64,000 nt of DNA. Source: an uncultured Eubacteriales bacterium. GTDB taxonomy: Bacteria > Bacillota > Clostridia > Lachnospirales > CAG-274. Made by a program: the position numbers and the translations under genes. The stretch spans positions 12,582 through 76,581 of the forward strand of contig CAJKOJ010000001.1 in the NCBI GenBank assembly GCA_905201505.1, written 5' to 3'. A model generated the notes under the pieces. The model searched no databases, was not told the DNA's origin, and saw only the letters and a list, made by a program, of their open reading frames with translations. Positions 16,067-25,322 of this stretch are shown here, piece by piece; position 1 is the first letter of the stretch; each line of letters opens with the position of its first letter.

Positions 16067-18670
16067 ATGAATATGAATAAGATGACACAGAAATCTTTGG
16101 AAGCTTTGCAGTTAGCTCAGACACTGGCTGTGGAAAACAGTAATCAGCAAATTGAACAGGCACATTTACTTTATGCCCTGATTTCTCAGGACGGCGGAGT
16201 TTGTGCTGAACTGTTTATAAAAATGGGTATTGATATTGGCAGCTTTGGAGCGGCTGTAAAAAAAGTTATTGAAGGATTTCCTAAAGTTGGTGGAAGTGCA
16301 AGAGAGCAGGGGAAAATATATATATCAAATGATATGGACAAAGCCTTGGCTGATGCTGAAAGAACTGCATCCAAAATGGGCGATGATTATGTATCAGTTG
16401 AGCATCTTATGCTTGGTATTATTAATAATCCTGACAGCAGAATAAAGGAAATATTTAAGACATTTAATGTGGAAAAGGACAGATTCTTAACTGCTTTAAA
16501 GGCTGTAAGAGGAAATGCAAGAGTAACTACTGATAATCCTGAATCAACTTATGATGTGCTTAATAAATATGGTCAAGACTTGGTAGCTATGGCTGAAAAA
16601 GGGAAACTTGACCCAGTTATTGGCAGAGATACTGAAATAAGAAATGTAATAAGAATATTATCAAGAAAGACTAAAAACAATCCTGTGTTAATTGGTGAGC
16701 CCGGAGTTGGTAAAACTGCAATAGCAGAGGGTCTTGCTTTGAGAATAGTCAAAGGTGATGTGCCGGACAATATTAAGGACAGAAGAATATTTTCTCTTGA
16801 TATGGGTGCTCTCATTGCAGGAGCTAAATATCAGGGTGAATTTGAAGAAAGATTAAAGGCTGTTTTGCAGGAGGTAAAAAAATCCGAGGGCAAAATAATA
16901 ATGTTCATTGATGAACTGCACACAATTGTTGGTGCCGGTAAAGGTCAGGGGGCTATGGACGCAGGCAATTTGTTAAAGCCTATGCTTGCCAGAGGTGAAC
17001 TTCACTGTATAGGTGCAACTACTCTTAATGAGTACAGGCAGTATATTGAAAAGGATGCTGCTCTTGAAAGACGTTTTCAGCCTGTAATGGTCGATGAGCC
17101 TACTGTTGAGGATACCATATCTATACTTAGAGGTCTAAAAGAAAGATATGAGGTATACCATGGTGTTAAAATTCAGGACCAGGCTTTAATTGCTGCTGCA
17201 ACACTTTCAAACAGATATATAACAGACAGATTTTTACCTGATAAGGCGATAGACCTTGTTGATGAAGCTTGTGCGACAATCAAGACAGAAATGAATTCAA
17301 TGCCTGCTGAGCTTGATGAGATTTCAAGAAAGATTATGCAGCACGAAATTGAAGAAGCTGCACTTAAAAAGGAAGATGACAAGCTTTCAAAGGAACAGCT
17401 TGAAAATGTGCAAAAGGAGCTTGCGGAATACAGAAGTCAGTTTGCTGCTATGAAAGCACAGTGGGAAAATGAAATGGCTGACATTAACAAAGTACAGAAG
17501 TTAAGGGAACAGATTGAAGAAGTTACAAAGCAGATTGAGGTTGCTGAGAGAAATTATAATCTTGATGAAGCTGCAAAACTTAAATACGGTAAACTTCCTG
17601 AACTGCAAAAACAGCTGGAGGCTGAAGAAAGCAGGGGAGAAAGCGGTACAAGAGAGAATAAAATTTTAAGAGATAAGGTAACTGAAGAGGAAATTGCTAA
17701 AATTGTTGGCAGATGGACAGGTATACCTGTATCAAAGCTTGTTGAAGGAGAAAGGCAAAAGCTTTTGCATCTTGACAATATACTTCATGAAAGAGTTATA
17801 GGTCAGGATGAAGCTGTTGAAAAAGTATGCGAGGCTATTATACGTTCAAGAGCAGGCATTCAGGACCCTGACAGACCTATTGGTTCATTTCTGTTTTTGG
17901 GACCTACAGGTGTTGGTAAAACTGAGCTTGCAAAGGCTCTTGCAGAGGCATTATTTGATGATGAAAAAAATATAGTAAGAATTGATATGTCTGAGTATAT
18001 GGAAAAGTATAGTGTATCAAGACTTATAGGTGCACCTCCTGGATATGTAGGATATGAGGAGGGCGGACAGCTTACAGAAGCTGTTAGAAGAAAGCCTTAT
18101 TCAGTGGTCCTTTTTGATGAAATTGAAAAGGCACATCCTGATGTATTTAACGTGCTTTTGCAGGTGCTTGATGACGGCAGAATTACAGATTCACAGGGAA
18201 GAACTGTTGACTTTAAAAATACAATAATTATTCTTACATCAAATCTTGGTTCAAACTTTATACTTGAGGGTATACAGTCTGACAATACTATTAGCGAAGA
18301 GGCTAAAGCCCAGGTGAGCAATTTGCTTAAAACAAGTTTCAGACCTGAGTTTTTGAACAGACTTGATGAAATTGTATTCTATAAACCGCTGGCTAAAGAT
18401 GAAATTGGTTTTATTGTTGATCTTATGCTTAAAGATTTGAATAAGAGAATTGCACATAAACAGGTTTCTATTGAAGTCAGTGACAAAGCTAAACAGTATA
18501 TTATTGACTGTGGATATGACCCTGTGTATGGTGCCAGACCTTTGAGAAGATTTATACAGTCTAAGGTTGAAACATTGGTAGGAAGAATGATTATTGCAAA
18601 TGATATAAAACCTGACAGTATTATTTATATTGATTATGACGGCAGTGGACTTTATGCAGATATAAAATAA
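16067..18670 (+). CDS. clpB: ATP-dependent chaperone ClpB
   Basis: An 867-residue disaggregase with an N-terminal Clp repeat domain (about 1-145), AAA+ domain 1 (Walker A GEPGVGKT near 210), a coiled-coil middle domain (about 405-520, rich in E/K/Q) and AAA+ domain 2 (Walker A GPTGVGKT near 612). The coiled coil and the lack of a ClpP-binding tripeptide loop separate it from ClpC and ClpA. With DnaK it extracts proteins from aggregates. ATG 16067 follows AAAGGGG at about 9 bases; the in-frame TTG at 16061 is too close to that site. It is the second gene of the operon with the ribbon-helix-helix protein. Confidence 0.96.
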   Translation: MNMNKMTQKSLEALQLAQTLAVENSNQQIEQAHLLYALISQDGGVCAELFIKMGIDIGSFGAAVKKVIEGFPKVGGSAREQGKIYISNDMDKALADAERTASKMGDDYVSVEHLMLGIINNPDSRIKEIFKTFNVEKDRFLTALKAVRGNARVTTDNPESTYDVLNKYGQDLVAMAEKGKLDPVIGRDTEIRNVIRILSRKTKNNPVLIGEPGVGKTAIAEGLALRIVKGDVPDNIKDRRIFSLDMGALIAGAKYQGEFEERLKAVLQEVKKSEGKIIMFIDELHTIVGAGKGQGAMDAGNLLKPMLARGELHCIGATTLNEYRQYIEKDAALERRFQPVMVDEPTVEDTISILRGLKERYEVYHGVKIQDQALIAAATLSNRYITDRFLPDKAIDLVDEACATIKTEMNSMPAELDEISRKIMQHEIEEAALKKEDDKLSKEQLENVQKELAEYRSQFAAMKAQWENEMADINKVQKLREQIEEVTKQIEVAERNYNLDEAAKLKYGKLPELQKQLEAEESRGESGTRENKILRDKVTEEEIAKIVGRWTGIPVSKLVEGERQKLLHLDNILHERVIGQDEAVEKVCEAIIRSRAGIQDPDRPIGSFLFLGPTGVGKTELAKALAEALFDDEKNIVRIDMSEYMEKYSVSRLIGAPPGYVGYEEGGQLTEAVRRKPYSVVLFDEIEKAHPDVFNVLLQVLDDGRITDSQGRTVDFKNTIIILTSNLGSNFILEGIQSDNTISEEAKAQVSNLLKTSFRPEFLNRLDEIVFYKPLAKDEIGFIVDLMLKDLNKRIAHKQVSIEVSDKAKQYIIDCGYDPVYGARPLRRFIQSKVETLVGRMIIANDIKPDSIIYIDYDGSGLYADIK

Positions 18671-18901
18671 TATTTTAATTAATAATTATGGTATAAACTC
18701 AAAATGGTTCGACAAAAAAATACATTTTATTACTAAAAAGCTGCAATTTATGACAAATATATTTTGTACAATAAAATTATGGTATTATATGGATATATGG
18801 AACATACCTGATAGCTAATATTTTATCCAATTTTGCTTTTAATTCATATGTATAAAGTTTTGTGTAAGTAAAAAGAAGTTTTGTACATGGTATGTTTCAT
18901 T
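18671..18901 (+). other. Gene-free stretch after clpB, possible small RNA
   Basis: There is no plausible coding frame and no terminator directly after clpB. GGAACATACC (18799-18808) can pair with GGTATGTTTC (18889-18898), closing a domain of about 100 bases that ends right at the strong terminator at 18902. No promoter with good hexamers and spacing is visible, so it may be a long structured clpB 3' UTR or a separate small RNA. No known RNA family is recognised. Confidence 0.3.
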
Positions 18902-18928
18902 AAAAAGGCTGCATTATGCAGCCTTTTT
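18902..18928. terminator. Bidirectional terminator between clpB and dacF
   Basis: AAAAAGGCTGCA, TTA, TGCAGCCTTTTT: a perfect 12-bp stem with A- and T-runs on both sides. It can end transcription from clpB on the plus strand and from the dacF gene on the minus strand. Confidence 0.92.
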
Positions 18929-18969
18929 CCTGTTTAAAAAACAAGTATAGTATAGTTTATATGCGTACT

Positions 18970-20115
18970 TTAGCTTAACCACATTTGAAGAAGTCTTGAA
19001 ATATTTTTGGTTAGGTTTGCTTTTTCAATGTCCTCATTTGCTACTACGTTGGTACGTGCTATTTCTTTATTATTAGTGTAGTAAATGATTTCCCCTAATT
19101 TATCACCTTTTTTTACAGGTGCATTTATGCTTTCTTCTAATTCAACCTTGCAATCAAGTTCTGACTTGTTTTCTTTTGGAGTAACTATATTAACAGGAGA
19201 TGCAACTGCACCGTTTACCTTATCTGTCATACCTTTGTATACAGGTACCTGTCCTACGATTTCCCCTGCTTTTTTACCATTTTGCAATCTGTAATTTGCA
19301 AATCCGTAGTCAAGAAGTTTCATAGTTGTCTGAAATCTGGCTTTTGGGTTGGGTGCTGCCATTACAACAGCTATAAGTTCCATACCATCCCTTAAAGCTG
19401 TGCCTGAAAGGCAGTAAAGAGCTTTTCCTGTTGATCCTGTTTTTAAACCTGTTGCATCCTTGTACCACTTAATAAGTTTATTTGTATTTGTCAGACCAAA
19501 TTCTGTTGTACCTTTTGATGTGGTATGAGTAATTGTATCCTGCCAGGTGGTTGTATATTTTTTTATGTCTGGATACTTTGTGATTAATTCACGGCTCATA
19601 ATTGCAATATCTTTTGCACTCATTTTATGTCCTTCTGTATCAAGTCCGCAGGCATTTACAAAAGTAGCATTTTTCATGCCTATTTTTTTTGCTTTTTCAT
19701 TCATCATATTTACAAAACTCTCTTCACTGCCTGCAATAAATTCTGCCATTGCAACAGCAGCATCGTTTGCTGATGCAATAGCTATTGACTTTGTAAGAGT
19801 TTCTACACTTTGCTGCTCATTGGGTTCAAGGAAAATCTGTGAACCGCCCATACTTGCAGCATGTTCTGATACGGAAACCATATCTTCCCATTTAATTTTA
19901 CCTGAATTGACGGCATCATAAATTAAAAGCAGCGTCATAATTTTAGTAACACTTGCAGGCGGAAGGGGTTCGTCTGAATTGCTTTCCGATAGAATTGTAC
20001 CTGTAGAAGCCTCCATTAATATATAAGACTTTGCATCTATAGCAGGCGGTTCTGCATAAACTGATGCTGTAAATAATGATAGTGTCAATGTAAATGCTAT
20101 GAGTTTTTTTAGCAT
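18970..20115 (-). CDS. D-alanyl-D-alanine carboxypeptidase (penicillin-binding protein 5 family)
   Basis: A 381-residue secreted serine DD-peptidase of the DacA/DacF type. A signal peptide (about 1-21, ending VYA) precedes the catalytic domain with the three family motifs: SVTK with Ser55 and Lys58, SAN at 115-117, and KTG at 225-227. A C-terminal domain (about 270-360) and an amphipathic final helix ending LLQMWLS would anchor it at the membrane surface. It trims the terminal D-Ala of peptidoglycan stem peptides. AGGAGG precedes the ATG. I cannot say from sequence whether it is the vegetative or the sporulation enzyme. Confidence 0.93.
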   Translation of the reverse strand: MLKKLIAFTLTLSLFTASVYAEPPAIDAKSYILMEASTGTILSESNSDEPLPPASVTKIMTLLLIYDAVNSGKIKWEDMVSVSEHAASMGGSQIFLEPNEQQSVETLTKSIAIASANDAAVAMAEFIAGSEESFVNMMNEKAKKIGMKNATFVNACGLDTEGHKMSAKDIAIMSRELITKYPDIKKYTTTWQDTITHTTSKGTTEFGLTNTNKLIKWYKDATGLKTGSTGKALYCLSGTALRDGMELIAVVMAAPNPKARFQTTMKLLDYGFANYRLQNGKKAGEIVGQVPVYKGMTDKVNGAVASPVNIVTPKENKSELDCKVELEESINAPVKKGDKLGEIIYYTNNKEIARTNVVANEDIEKANLTKNISRLLQMWLS

Positions 20116-20367
20116 AAAAAATACCTCCTCTTAATTTGCAATCTGTAAACAATTTGTTCTAGTCTGCATTTCTTAGAAAGTATTTTTTGTAATTTATATA
20201 AATTTATACATTAAAGTAAATAGATACATCAAATAGAAAATAAACAATAATATAAAACTATGTTTTGATTGTTATTCTTTGCAAGACACAAATAACTTTA
20301 TATAATGTCTTAATAGTTTAAATTTGCAACTTGTTGAGCAAACTGTCATTTCTGAAAATATGTTTAT

Positions 20368-21033
20368 TTATAAAACATAAATAATAACGGAAAAGAAATG
20401 AACAATGCTTCCCAGTACTACAAAAATATGAAAAATGTTGTGTGCATATTTCCTTTTAAAACTATATATTACAGCACCGAGTGTATAAAGAACGCCGCCA
20501 AGGACAAGAAGAACTATTCCGGGAACCGCAAGTCCTGCTGCAAGATATTTATAAAAGAAAATAATAGTCCATCCCATACCTATGTAACATACCATAGAAA
20601 GTTTTTTTGTACGCTCAAGGTCAATTGCTGTAAGGGTTGTTGCAATTGCTACAAGTATCCATTCTATTCCAAATATTATCCAGCATACAGCGGGGCTTTG
20701 CTCGCGGATTGTACAGAAGATAAAAGGCATATAAGAACCGGCAATCATAAAGTATATTGTACAGTGGTCAATAATTTGAAATACCTTTTTGGCAGTTCCG
20801 GGTTTTAAACCGTGGTATATGCTGGACATAGTATAAAGTGAAATCATTGTGACGCCATAAATACAAGACGCTACAACTCCCCACGGATTATGATGCAATG
20901 CTGATACTATAATACAAAGTACCATAGCAATTATAGATAATCCTCCCCCTACTATATGGCTGACCATATTAAATATTTCCTCGCCTTTGGAATATTCGGG
21001 AAGAATTCTGTCAGAAAGTTTTGTTCTAAACAT
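20368..21033 (-). CDS. Hemolysin III / PAQR family membrane protein
   Basis: A 221-residue protein with seven predicted membrane helices. The family's metal-site motifs are present: EIFNMVSHIVGGG (about 15-27), SSIYHGL (about 71-77), DHCTIYFMIAGSY (about 88-100) and the C-terminal HNIFHIFVVLGSIVHFF. In PAQR proteins the paired His and Asp residues bind zinc and give hydrolase-like activity; the role of the bacterial members is poorly known and haemolysis is not established. The ATG at 21033 (MFRTK) follows GGAGG; a TTG at 21048 is upstream of that site. It lies 65 bases downstream of ftsZ. Confidence 0.88.
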   Translation of the reverse strand: MFRTKLSDRILPEYSKGEEIFNMVSHIVGGGLSIIAMVLCIIVSALHHNPWGVVASCIYGVTMISLYTMSSIYHGLKPGTAKKVFQIIDHCTIYFMIAGSYMPFIFCTIREQSPAVCWIIFGIEWILVAIATTLTAIDLERTKKLSMVCYIGMGWTIIFFYKYLAAGLAVPGIVLLVLGGVLYTLGAVIYSFKRKYAHNIFHIFVVLGSIVHFFSVIIYVL

Positions 21034-21057
21034 AGAAAATACCTCCAATAGTTAATA

Positions 21058-21090
21058 TAAGGGCTTTTGCGAAAGCAAAAAGCCCTTAAT
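21058..21090 (-). terminator. Hairpin after ftsZ
   Basis: AAGGGCTTTTGC and GCAAAAAGCCCTT form an approximately 11-bp stem around GAAA between ftsZ and the hemolysin-III gene. There is no real T-run, so it may only partly terminate or may mark an mRNA processing point. Confidence 0.5.
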
Positions 21091-21097
21091 AAACAAA

Positions 21098-22222
21098 TTA
21101 TCTTCTTCTTAAAAAAGTAGGAATAATTAAATCGCTTGATGTGTCCTCTTCATCTTCCTGTGCTGACTGAGGAGCAGGTGTTGAATAAGATGAAGTTCTA
21201 AATGATGAAGGAGCAGGAGCTGAAACTGTCTTAGGGGCTTCAGGCTGTGCTGCTTTTGGCTGTACTCTTGAGCCATCTTCAGATATAAGACCTGTTGCTA
21301 TAACAGTAACTTTAACTTTGTCTCCCATATTTTCATCAACTACTGTACCGAAGATAAATTCAGCCTCAGGGTCAAGAGCTTCAGAAATAAGCTCTGCAGC
21401 TGCATTAGCTTCAATAAGGTTAAGTTCAGGTCCGCTTGTAAAGTTGACAATAACACTCTTTGCACCGTCAATAGAAGTTTCAAGCAATGGTGATGTAATA
21501 GCCATTTTTGCAGCTTCCTGAATATCATCAGCCTCACCAATACCAAAGTGTGCAAGTCCCTGATTTGAAATAACAGTACATACATCAGCAAAGTCGACAT
21601 TAATTTCACCAGGCTTTGTAATAAGGTCAGAAATACCTGTAACACCCTGATTTAATACGCTGTCAGCCATTGCAAAAGCTTCACCCATTGTAGTTGACTT
21701 GTCTGCTGTTTCAATTAACTTCTGGTTTGGTATTACAAGAAGTGTATCAACATATTCCTTTAAATTTTCAATACCCTGAAGAGCATATTTCATTCTCTTA
21801 GGTCCTTCAAACTTAAAAGGCTTTGTAACTACTGCAACAGTAAGTATACCCATTTCTCTAGCTATTCTCGCTACAACCGGTGCTGCACCTGTACCTGTAC
21901 CGCCGCCCATACCGGCAGTAATAAATGCCATATCAACACCCTCAAGAGCTTGTGAGATTTCAGCTGCAGTTTCCTCAGCTGCTTTTTCTCCAACTTCGGG
22001 TCTGCCTCCGGCACCTAAGCCTTTTGTAAGTTTTGCACCTATTTTAATCTTCTTTTTAGCAGCTGAATTTTCAAGAGCTGTTGAATCTGTGTTAACTGTA
22101 ATAAAGTCAATAGCTTCGGGATTAGAGGAAAGCATTCTGTTTACGGCATTGCAGCCACCGCCTCCTACACCAAGAACTACTATCTTGGCAACATCGTTCA
22201 TTTCATTAAGAACCTCAATCAT
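21098..22222 (-). CDS. ftsZ: Cell division protein FtsZ
   Basis: A 374-residue tubulin-like GTPase that forms the division ring. The tubulin signature GGGTGTG is at 106-112, the N-terminal nucleotide loop [13 protein letters not shown] at 18-30 and the T7 loop NVDFADV near 207. A variable proline/alanine/serine linker (about 320-360) leads to the conserved C-terminal peptide [11 protein letters not shown], which binds FtsA and other partners. AGGAGG precedes the ATG at 7 bases. ftsQ lies upstream on the same strand; ftsA is not between them, unlike the Bacillus order ftsA-ftsZ. Confidence 0.97.
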   Translation of the reverse strand: MIEVLNEMNDVAKIVVLGVGGGGCNAVNRMLSSNPEAIDFITVNTDSTALENSAAKKKIKIGAKLTKGLGAGGRPEVGEKAAEETAAEISQALEGVDMAFITAGMGGGTGTGAAPVVARIAREMGILTVAVVTKPFKFEGPKRMKYALQGIENLKEYVDTLLVIPNQKLIETADKSTTMGEAFAMADSVLNQGVTGISDLITKPGEINVDFADVCTVISNQGLAHFGIGEADDIQEAAKMAITSPLLETSIDGAKSVIVNFTSGPELNLIEANAAAELISEALDPEAEFIFGTVVDENMGDKVKVTVIATGLISEDGSRVQPKAAQPEAPKTVSAPAPSSFRTSSYSTPAPQSAQEDEEDTSSDLIIPTFLRRR

Positions 22223-22413
22223 GGTATACCTCCTATGTATCTCTCCATATATATTAAAAAATATCCTTGTTTACATAATATAATAAACCAATTACATTAT
22301 AATTACATTATATTGTAACCTTTTTTATTTCATATTTCAAGAGGAAAATAATATATTTTTTGAACTTTGTTGGATTTAGCCAAAAAAGCACAAAATTTTA
22401 CACAAAAATATAA

Positions 22414-23142
22414 TTAAAGCATATATTTGTAAGTTGCTTTGTCAGCAGTCAGATTAATGGTACCCGGTACACTTGTGTCAAAAGTTTTAAGCACCTCAAT
22501 AAGCATTAAAAGTTTCCTGTTCGCATCATCGAAACTTCCGAATTTAATATCTACATTTCCTGTATAAAGATGTATATCAGATACATCTGTCATATCAACT
22601 CTTATAACATCTGACAAAAGTTCATATTTTTCAAATAGTTTAGATAAATGAACCATTGTTTCAAATGTTGACGGATTGTCTACCTGTAAAATTTCGCCAA
22701 CGGTTACATTGCTGAATTTAAGTCCTTCAACTACAGGAAGAGCCTTTGTAATGGATTTTTGAACGTCAAGAACCCTGCCCTCACCGTCTATAAATAGATA
22801 GCTGCCTGAATAAGGGACATATCCCCTCAATTTATATTCATTTATTGTAATTTCTACTGTTGAGGGCAGTATTCTGTTTATTTCTACACTTTTAACATAA
22901 TGATTGTTAAGTATTGTTTCTGCACATTTTGATTTATTAAAAAGGAAGACGTTGTCACCTTCTTTAAATGACAAATAGCCTTTGACTTGTTCCTGTGTAA
23001 GAGCTTCATTTCCAGTAACTCTGATTTCTTTTATATTAAAAAACGGCATCATAAAAAGTGTAATCATTACTGCCATTATTACAAGGCAGCAGAATGCAAC
23101 AGGTATTGCCGCTGAATTCTTTTTTCTTGTCCTTTTCTGCAT
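22414..23142 (-). CDS. ftsQ: Cell division protein FtsQ/DivIB
   Basis: A 242-residue bitopic protein: a short basic cytoplasmic tail (QKRTRKKNS), one membrane helix (about 15-35) and an outer POTRA domain starting IKEIRVTGNEALTQEQV (about 39-55), then an FtsQ-type beta domain ending KATYKYML. It works with FtsL and FtsB in the divisome at the septum. ATG 23142 lies 7 bases after AAGGAG; the ATG at 23148 is too close to it. A gap of 191 bases separates it from ftsZ. Confidence 0.88.
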   Translation of the reverse strand: MQKRTRKKNSAAIPVAFCCLVIMAVMITLFMMPFFNIKEIRVTGNEALTQEQVKGYLSFKEGDNVFLFNKSKCAETILNNHYVKSVEINRILPSTVEITINEYKLRGYVPYSGSYLFIDGEGRVLDVQKSITKALPVVEGLKFSNVTVGEILQVDNPSTFETMVHLSKLFEKYELLSDVIRVDMTDVSDIHLYTGNVDIKFGSFDDANRKLLMLIEVLKTFDTSVPGTINLTADKATYKYML

Positions 23143-23225
23143 AAACATTCTCCTTATGATTAAAATCGGGTTTATAATTTATTGTAAACTTTGTTTAAGG
23201 TATTGTCAATAGGTGTATTTAGGAT

Positions 23226-23254
23226 TTGATTGAATAAAAATAGTATGGTATAAT
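23226..23254 (+). promoter_or_regulatory. Promoter of the acyl-CoA thioesterase gene
   Basis: TTGATT (23226-23231), 17-base spacer, TATAAT (23249-23254), about 36 bases before the start codon, in the divergent region with ftsQ. Confidence 0.75.
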
Positions 23255-23289
23255 TATAACAGATAACTAAACAATGGAGATGATATGCA

Positions 23290-23724
23290 ATGAGAGACTA
23301 TATAAGAAAGGTTCAGTATTATGAAACCGATAAAATGGGGATTGTACACCATTCAAATTATATAAAGTGGTTTGAAGAAGCAAGAATTTTCTGTATGAAT
23401 GAAATGGGGTACAGCTATAAGAAAATGGAGGATATAGGCATTATGATACCGGTGCTTGGTGTAAATGCAATATATAAATCAGGGGCCGCCTATGGTGATG
23501 ATGTTGTTGTTAAAACAAAGATTGAAAAAATAACACCGGTAAAAATGAGCTTTGTATATGAAATAACAGATGCTGTAACAGAGGAATTAAGGGTAACAGG
23601 AAAGACCGAACACTGTTTTGTGGACAGCAGCTTTAAGCCATGCAGTATAAAAAAGAAATTTCCGGAGTTTTATGAAAAATGTCTGAAAATGTCAGTTGGC
23701 AGTGAAAGTACAAAAAGGGTGTAA
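23290..23724 (+). CDS. Acyl-CoA thioesterase, YbgC/FadM-like hot-dog protein
   Basis: A 144-residue single hot-dog domain of the 4-hydroxybenzoyl-CoA thioesterase type. The family active-site motif is clear: YYETDKMGIVHHSNYIKWFEEAR (in pieces, about 9-31), with the catalytic Asp in ETDKMG. It would cleave acyl-CoA or acyl-ACP thioesters in the cytoplasm. It sits just upstream of the fatty-acid synthesis operon but has its own promoter, and fabT has a separate one. A role in lipid turnover is suggested by position only; the substrate cannot be read from the sequence. Confidence 0.88.
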   Translation: MRDYIRKVQYYETDKMGIVHHSNYIKWFEEARIFCMNEMGYSYKKMEDIGIMIPVLGVNAIYKSGAAYGDDVVVKTKIEKITPVKMSFVYEITDAVTEELRVTGKTEHCFVDSSFKPCSIKKKFPEFYEKCLKMSVGSESTKRV

Positions 23725-23773
23725 ATTTGAAGTGAAAGTTTGTGCCCTATAATACTTATAGCCTTATATCATA

Positions 23774-23802
23774 TTGACTTTTTGGCTTAAATAGTATATA
23801 CT
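23774..23802 (+). promoter_or_regulatory. fab operon promoter
   Basis: TTGACT (23774-23779), 17-base spacer, TATACT (23797-23802). The -10 box is embedded in the FabT-type palindrome, so repressor binding and RNA polymerase binding must exclude each other. Confidence 0.85.
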
Positions 23803-23818
23803 TTGATTATCAAAGTAT
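23798..23818. promoter_or_regulatory. FabT-type operator
   Basis: A perfect palindrome of 21 bases: 9-base arms (ATACTTTGA and TCAAAGTAT) around TTA. The core TTTGATTATCAAA equals the FabT consensus known from streptococci. It overlaps the -10 box and precedes the MarR-family gene, implying autoregulation and control of the whole operon. Confidence 0.88.
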
Positions 23819-23836
23819 TTGGGGAGGCATTGGCTT

Positions 23837-24274
23837 ATGGAAAGTACAATGGTTACATTAAATAGGCTTATAAGTGGTGCCTTTAATGATATGTCAAGAA
23901 GTGAACAGCTGGCTATTAAAGCAAGTGGATTTGAAGATGTTTCTGTTAATGAGGCACATACAGTAGACGCAATTGGTGCTTATGTGCCTAAAACTATGTC
24001 TGCTGTTGCTGAAAAGCTTGACATAACTATGGGAACTCTTACAGTAGCAATTAACCATTTGGTCAAGAAAGGCTATGTGTACAAGGCTAGAAATGATAAA
24101 GATAAGCGTGTTTTTATGCTTAGTCTTACGGATAAAGGCAGAGAGCTTTTTAAGGCTCATCAAAAGTTCCATTTTGAACTTGTGAAGTCTCTTATTATGG
24201 ACTTATCCGATTACGAAGCAGATATGTTTATTGAAGCTCTTTCAAGCCTTAATCAGTTCCTTAAAAGAGGGTAA
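23837..24274 (+). CDS. fabT: MarR-family transcriptional regulator of fatty-acid synthesis (FabT)
   Basis: A 145-residue winged-helix MarR protein. The recognition helix region is MSAVAEKLDITMGTLTVAINHLVKKG (read in pieces, about 54-80) and the wing KARNDKDKRVFMLSLTDKG follows. First gene of the fab operon, with a FabT-consensus palindrome on its own promoter. In streptococci FabT is a repressor using long-chain acyl-ACP as corepressor. ATG 23837 lies 9 bases after GGGAGG; the in-frame TTG at 23819 lies before that site and is rejected. Confidence 0.92.
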   Translation: MESTMVTLNRLISGAFNDMSRSEQLAIKASGFEDVSVNEAHTVDAIGAYVPKTMSAVAEKLDITMGTLTVAINHLVKKGYVYKARNDKDKRVFMLSLTDKGRELFKAHQKFHFELVKSLIMDLSDYEADMFIEALSSLNQFLKRG

Positions 24275-24303
24275 GCTTAAACTATTGACAAAAGGAGAAA
24301 ATT

Positions 24304-25275
24304 ATGTTGAAAACAGGTATTATAGCTGTAGATAGTTATGCACCTGAAAGGGTAGTTACAAATGACGATTTAAGTCAGGTTGTTGATACCAATGATGAGT
24401 GGATATATAGCCGTACAGGCATAAAGACAAGACATTTGTCTGAGGGTGAAAATACATCACAGCTTTGTATAGAAGTTGCAAAAAGGCTTTTAAAGAAAAC
24501 AGGGACAAGCCCTGAGGAAATTGGCCTTATAATAGTGGGAACAATTACTCCCGATTATGCAACACCAAGTACAGCATGTCTTGTGCAGGGTGCTATTGGT
24601 GCGGTAAATGCTTTTGCCTTTGATATTAGTGCAGCATGCAGCGGATTTGTTTATTCAATGAGTATAGCTGATAAGTTTATAAAAAATGGAACCTGCAAAA
24701 AAGCTATGGTTATAGGTGCGGAAACATTGTCAAAGATTGTTGACTGGGAAGACAGATCAACCTGTGTTCTCTTTGGCGACGGTGCCGGAGGTGCACTTCT
24801 TGCACTATGTGAAGAGGGCGGAATACTTGCTGAGGATCTGCATGCCAAAGGTGAGGACGGACTTAAACTTACAGGCAGCAGCAGGCAGGTAAATAATATG
24901 CTTTGTAAAGCTGAAGAAAATGATAATAAGTATCTGGCTATGGACGGAAGGGCAATATTTAACTTTTCTACTAAAGTAGTCCCTGCAAGTATAAAGAACA
25001 TACTTGAAAATGCAGGACTTTCTGCTGATGATATTAAATATGTTATTCCTCATCAGGCAAATTCGAGAATTATTGATGTTGTTGCTAAAAAGCTTGGAAT
25101 GCCTATTGAAAAGTTTTATCTAAATCTTTCTGAATACGGAAATACTTCTGCAGGCAGTATACCTATTGCTTTAGCGGAAATGGATAAAGAAGGGCTCATT
25201 GAAAAGGGCGATAAAATTATTATTACAGGTTTTGGCGGTGGCTTAACCTGGGGCAGTATACTGATAGAATGGTAA
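24304..25275 (+). CDS. fabH: Beta-ketoacyl-ACP synthase III
   Basis: A 323-residue condensing enzyme that starts fatty-acid synthesis by joining acetyl-CoA (or branched primers) to malonyl-ACP. The catalytic triad is complete: Cys112 in SAACSG, His250 in IPHQAN and Asn280 in GNTSAGS. The glycine-rich C-terminal GFGGGLTWGS is also typical. It follows fabT by 29 bases with AAAGGAG. In many Clostridia acpP comes next; here the 47-base gap to fabK has no room for it. Confidence 0.96.
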   Translation: MLKTGIIAVDSYAPERVVTNDDLSQVVDTNDEWIYSRTGIKTRHLSEGENTSQLCIEVAKRLLKKTGTSPEEIGLIIVGTITPDYATPSTACLVQGAIGAVNAFAFDISAACSGFVYSMSIADKFIKNGTCKKAMVIGAETLSKIVDWEDRSTCVLFGDGAGGALLALCEEGGILAEDLHAKGEDGLKLTGSSRQVNNMLCKAEENDNKYLAMDGRAIFNFSTKVVPASIKNILENAGLSADDIKYVIPHQANSRIIDVVAKKLGMPIEKFYLNLSEYGNTSAGSIPIALAEMDKEGLIEKGDKIIITGFGGGLTWGSILIEW

Positions 25276-25322
25276 ATTTTATATTCATATAAATAAAGAA
25301 AGGCAATGAAAAGGTGAAATTG

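Noticed and set aside
18671..18930. Riboswitch or attenuator for dacF
   Set aside because: It is on the wrong side: dacF is read on the minus strand and this region lies after its stop codon.
20398..20808. A 136-residue plus-strand open frame
   Set aside because: It is the complement of the hemolysin-III gene, with biased Cys/Lys/Tyr composition and no start signal.
24286..24300. TTGACA just before the fabH ribosome binding site as an internal promoter
   Set aside because: There is no room for a -10 box before the start codon.
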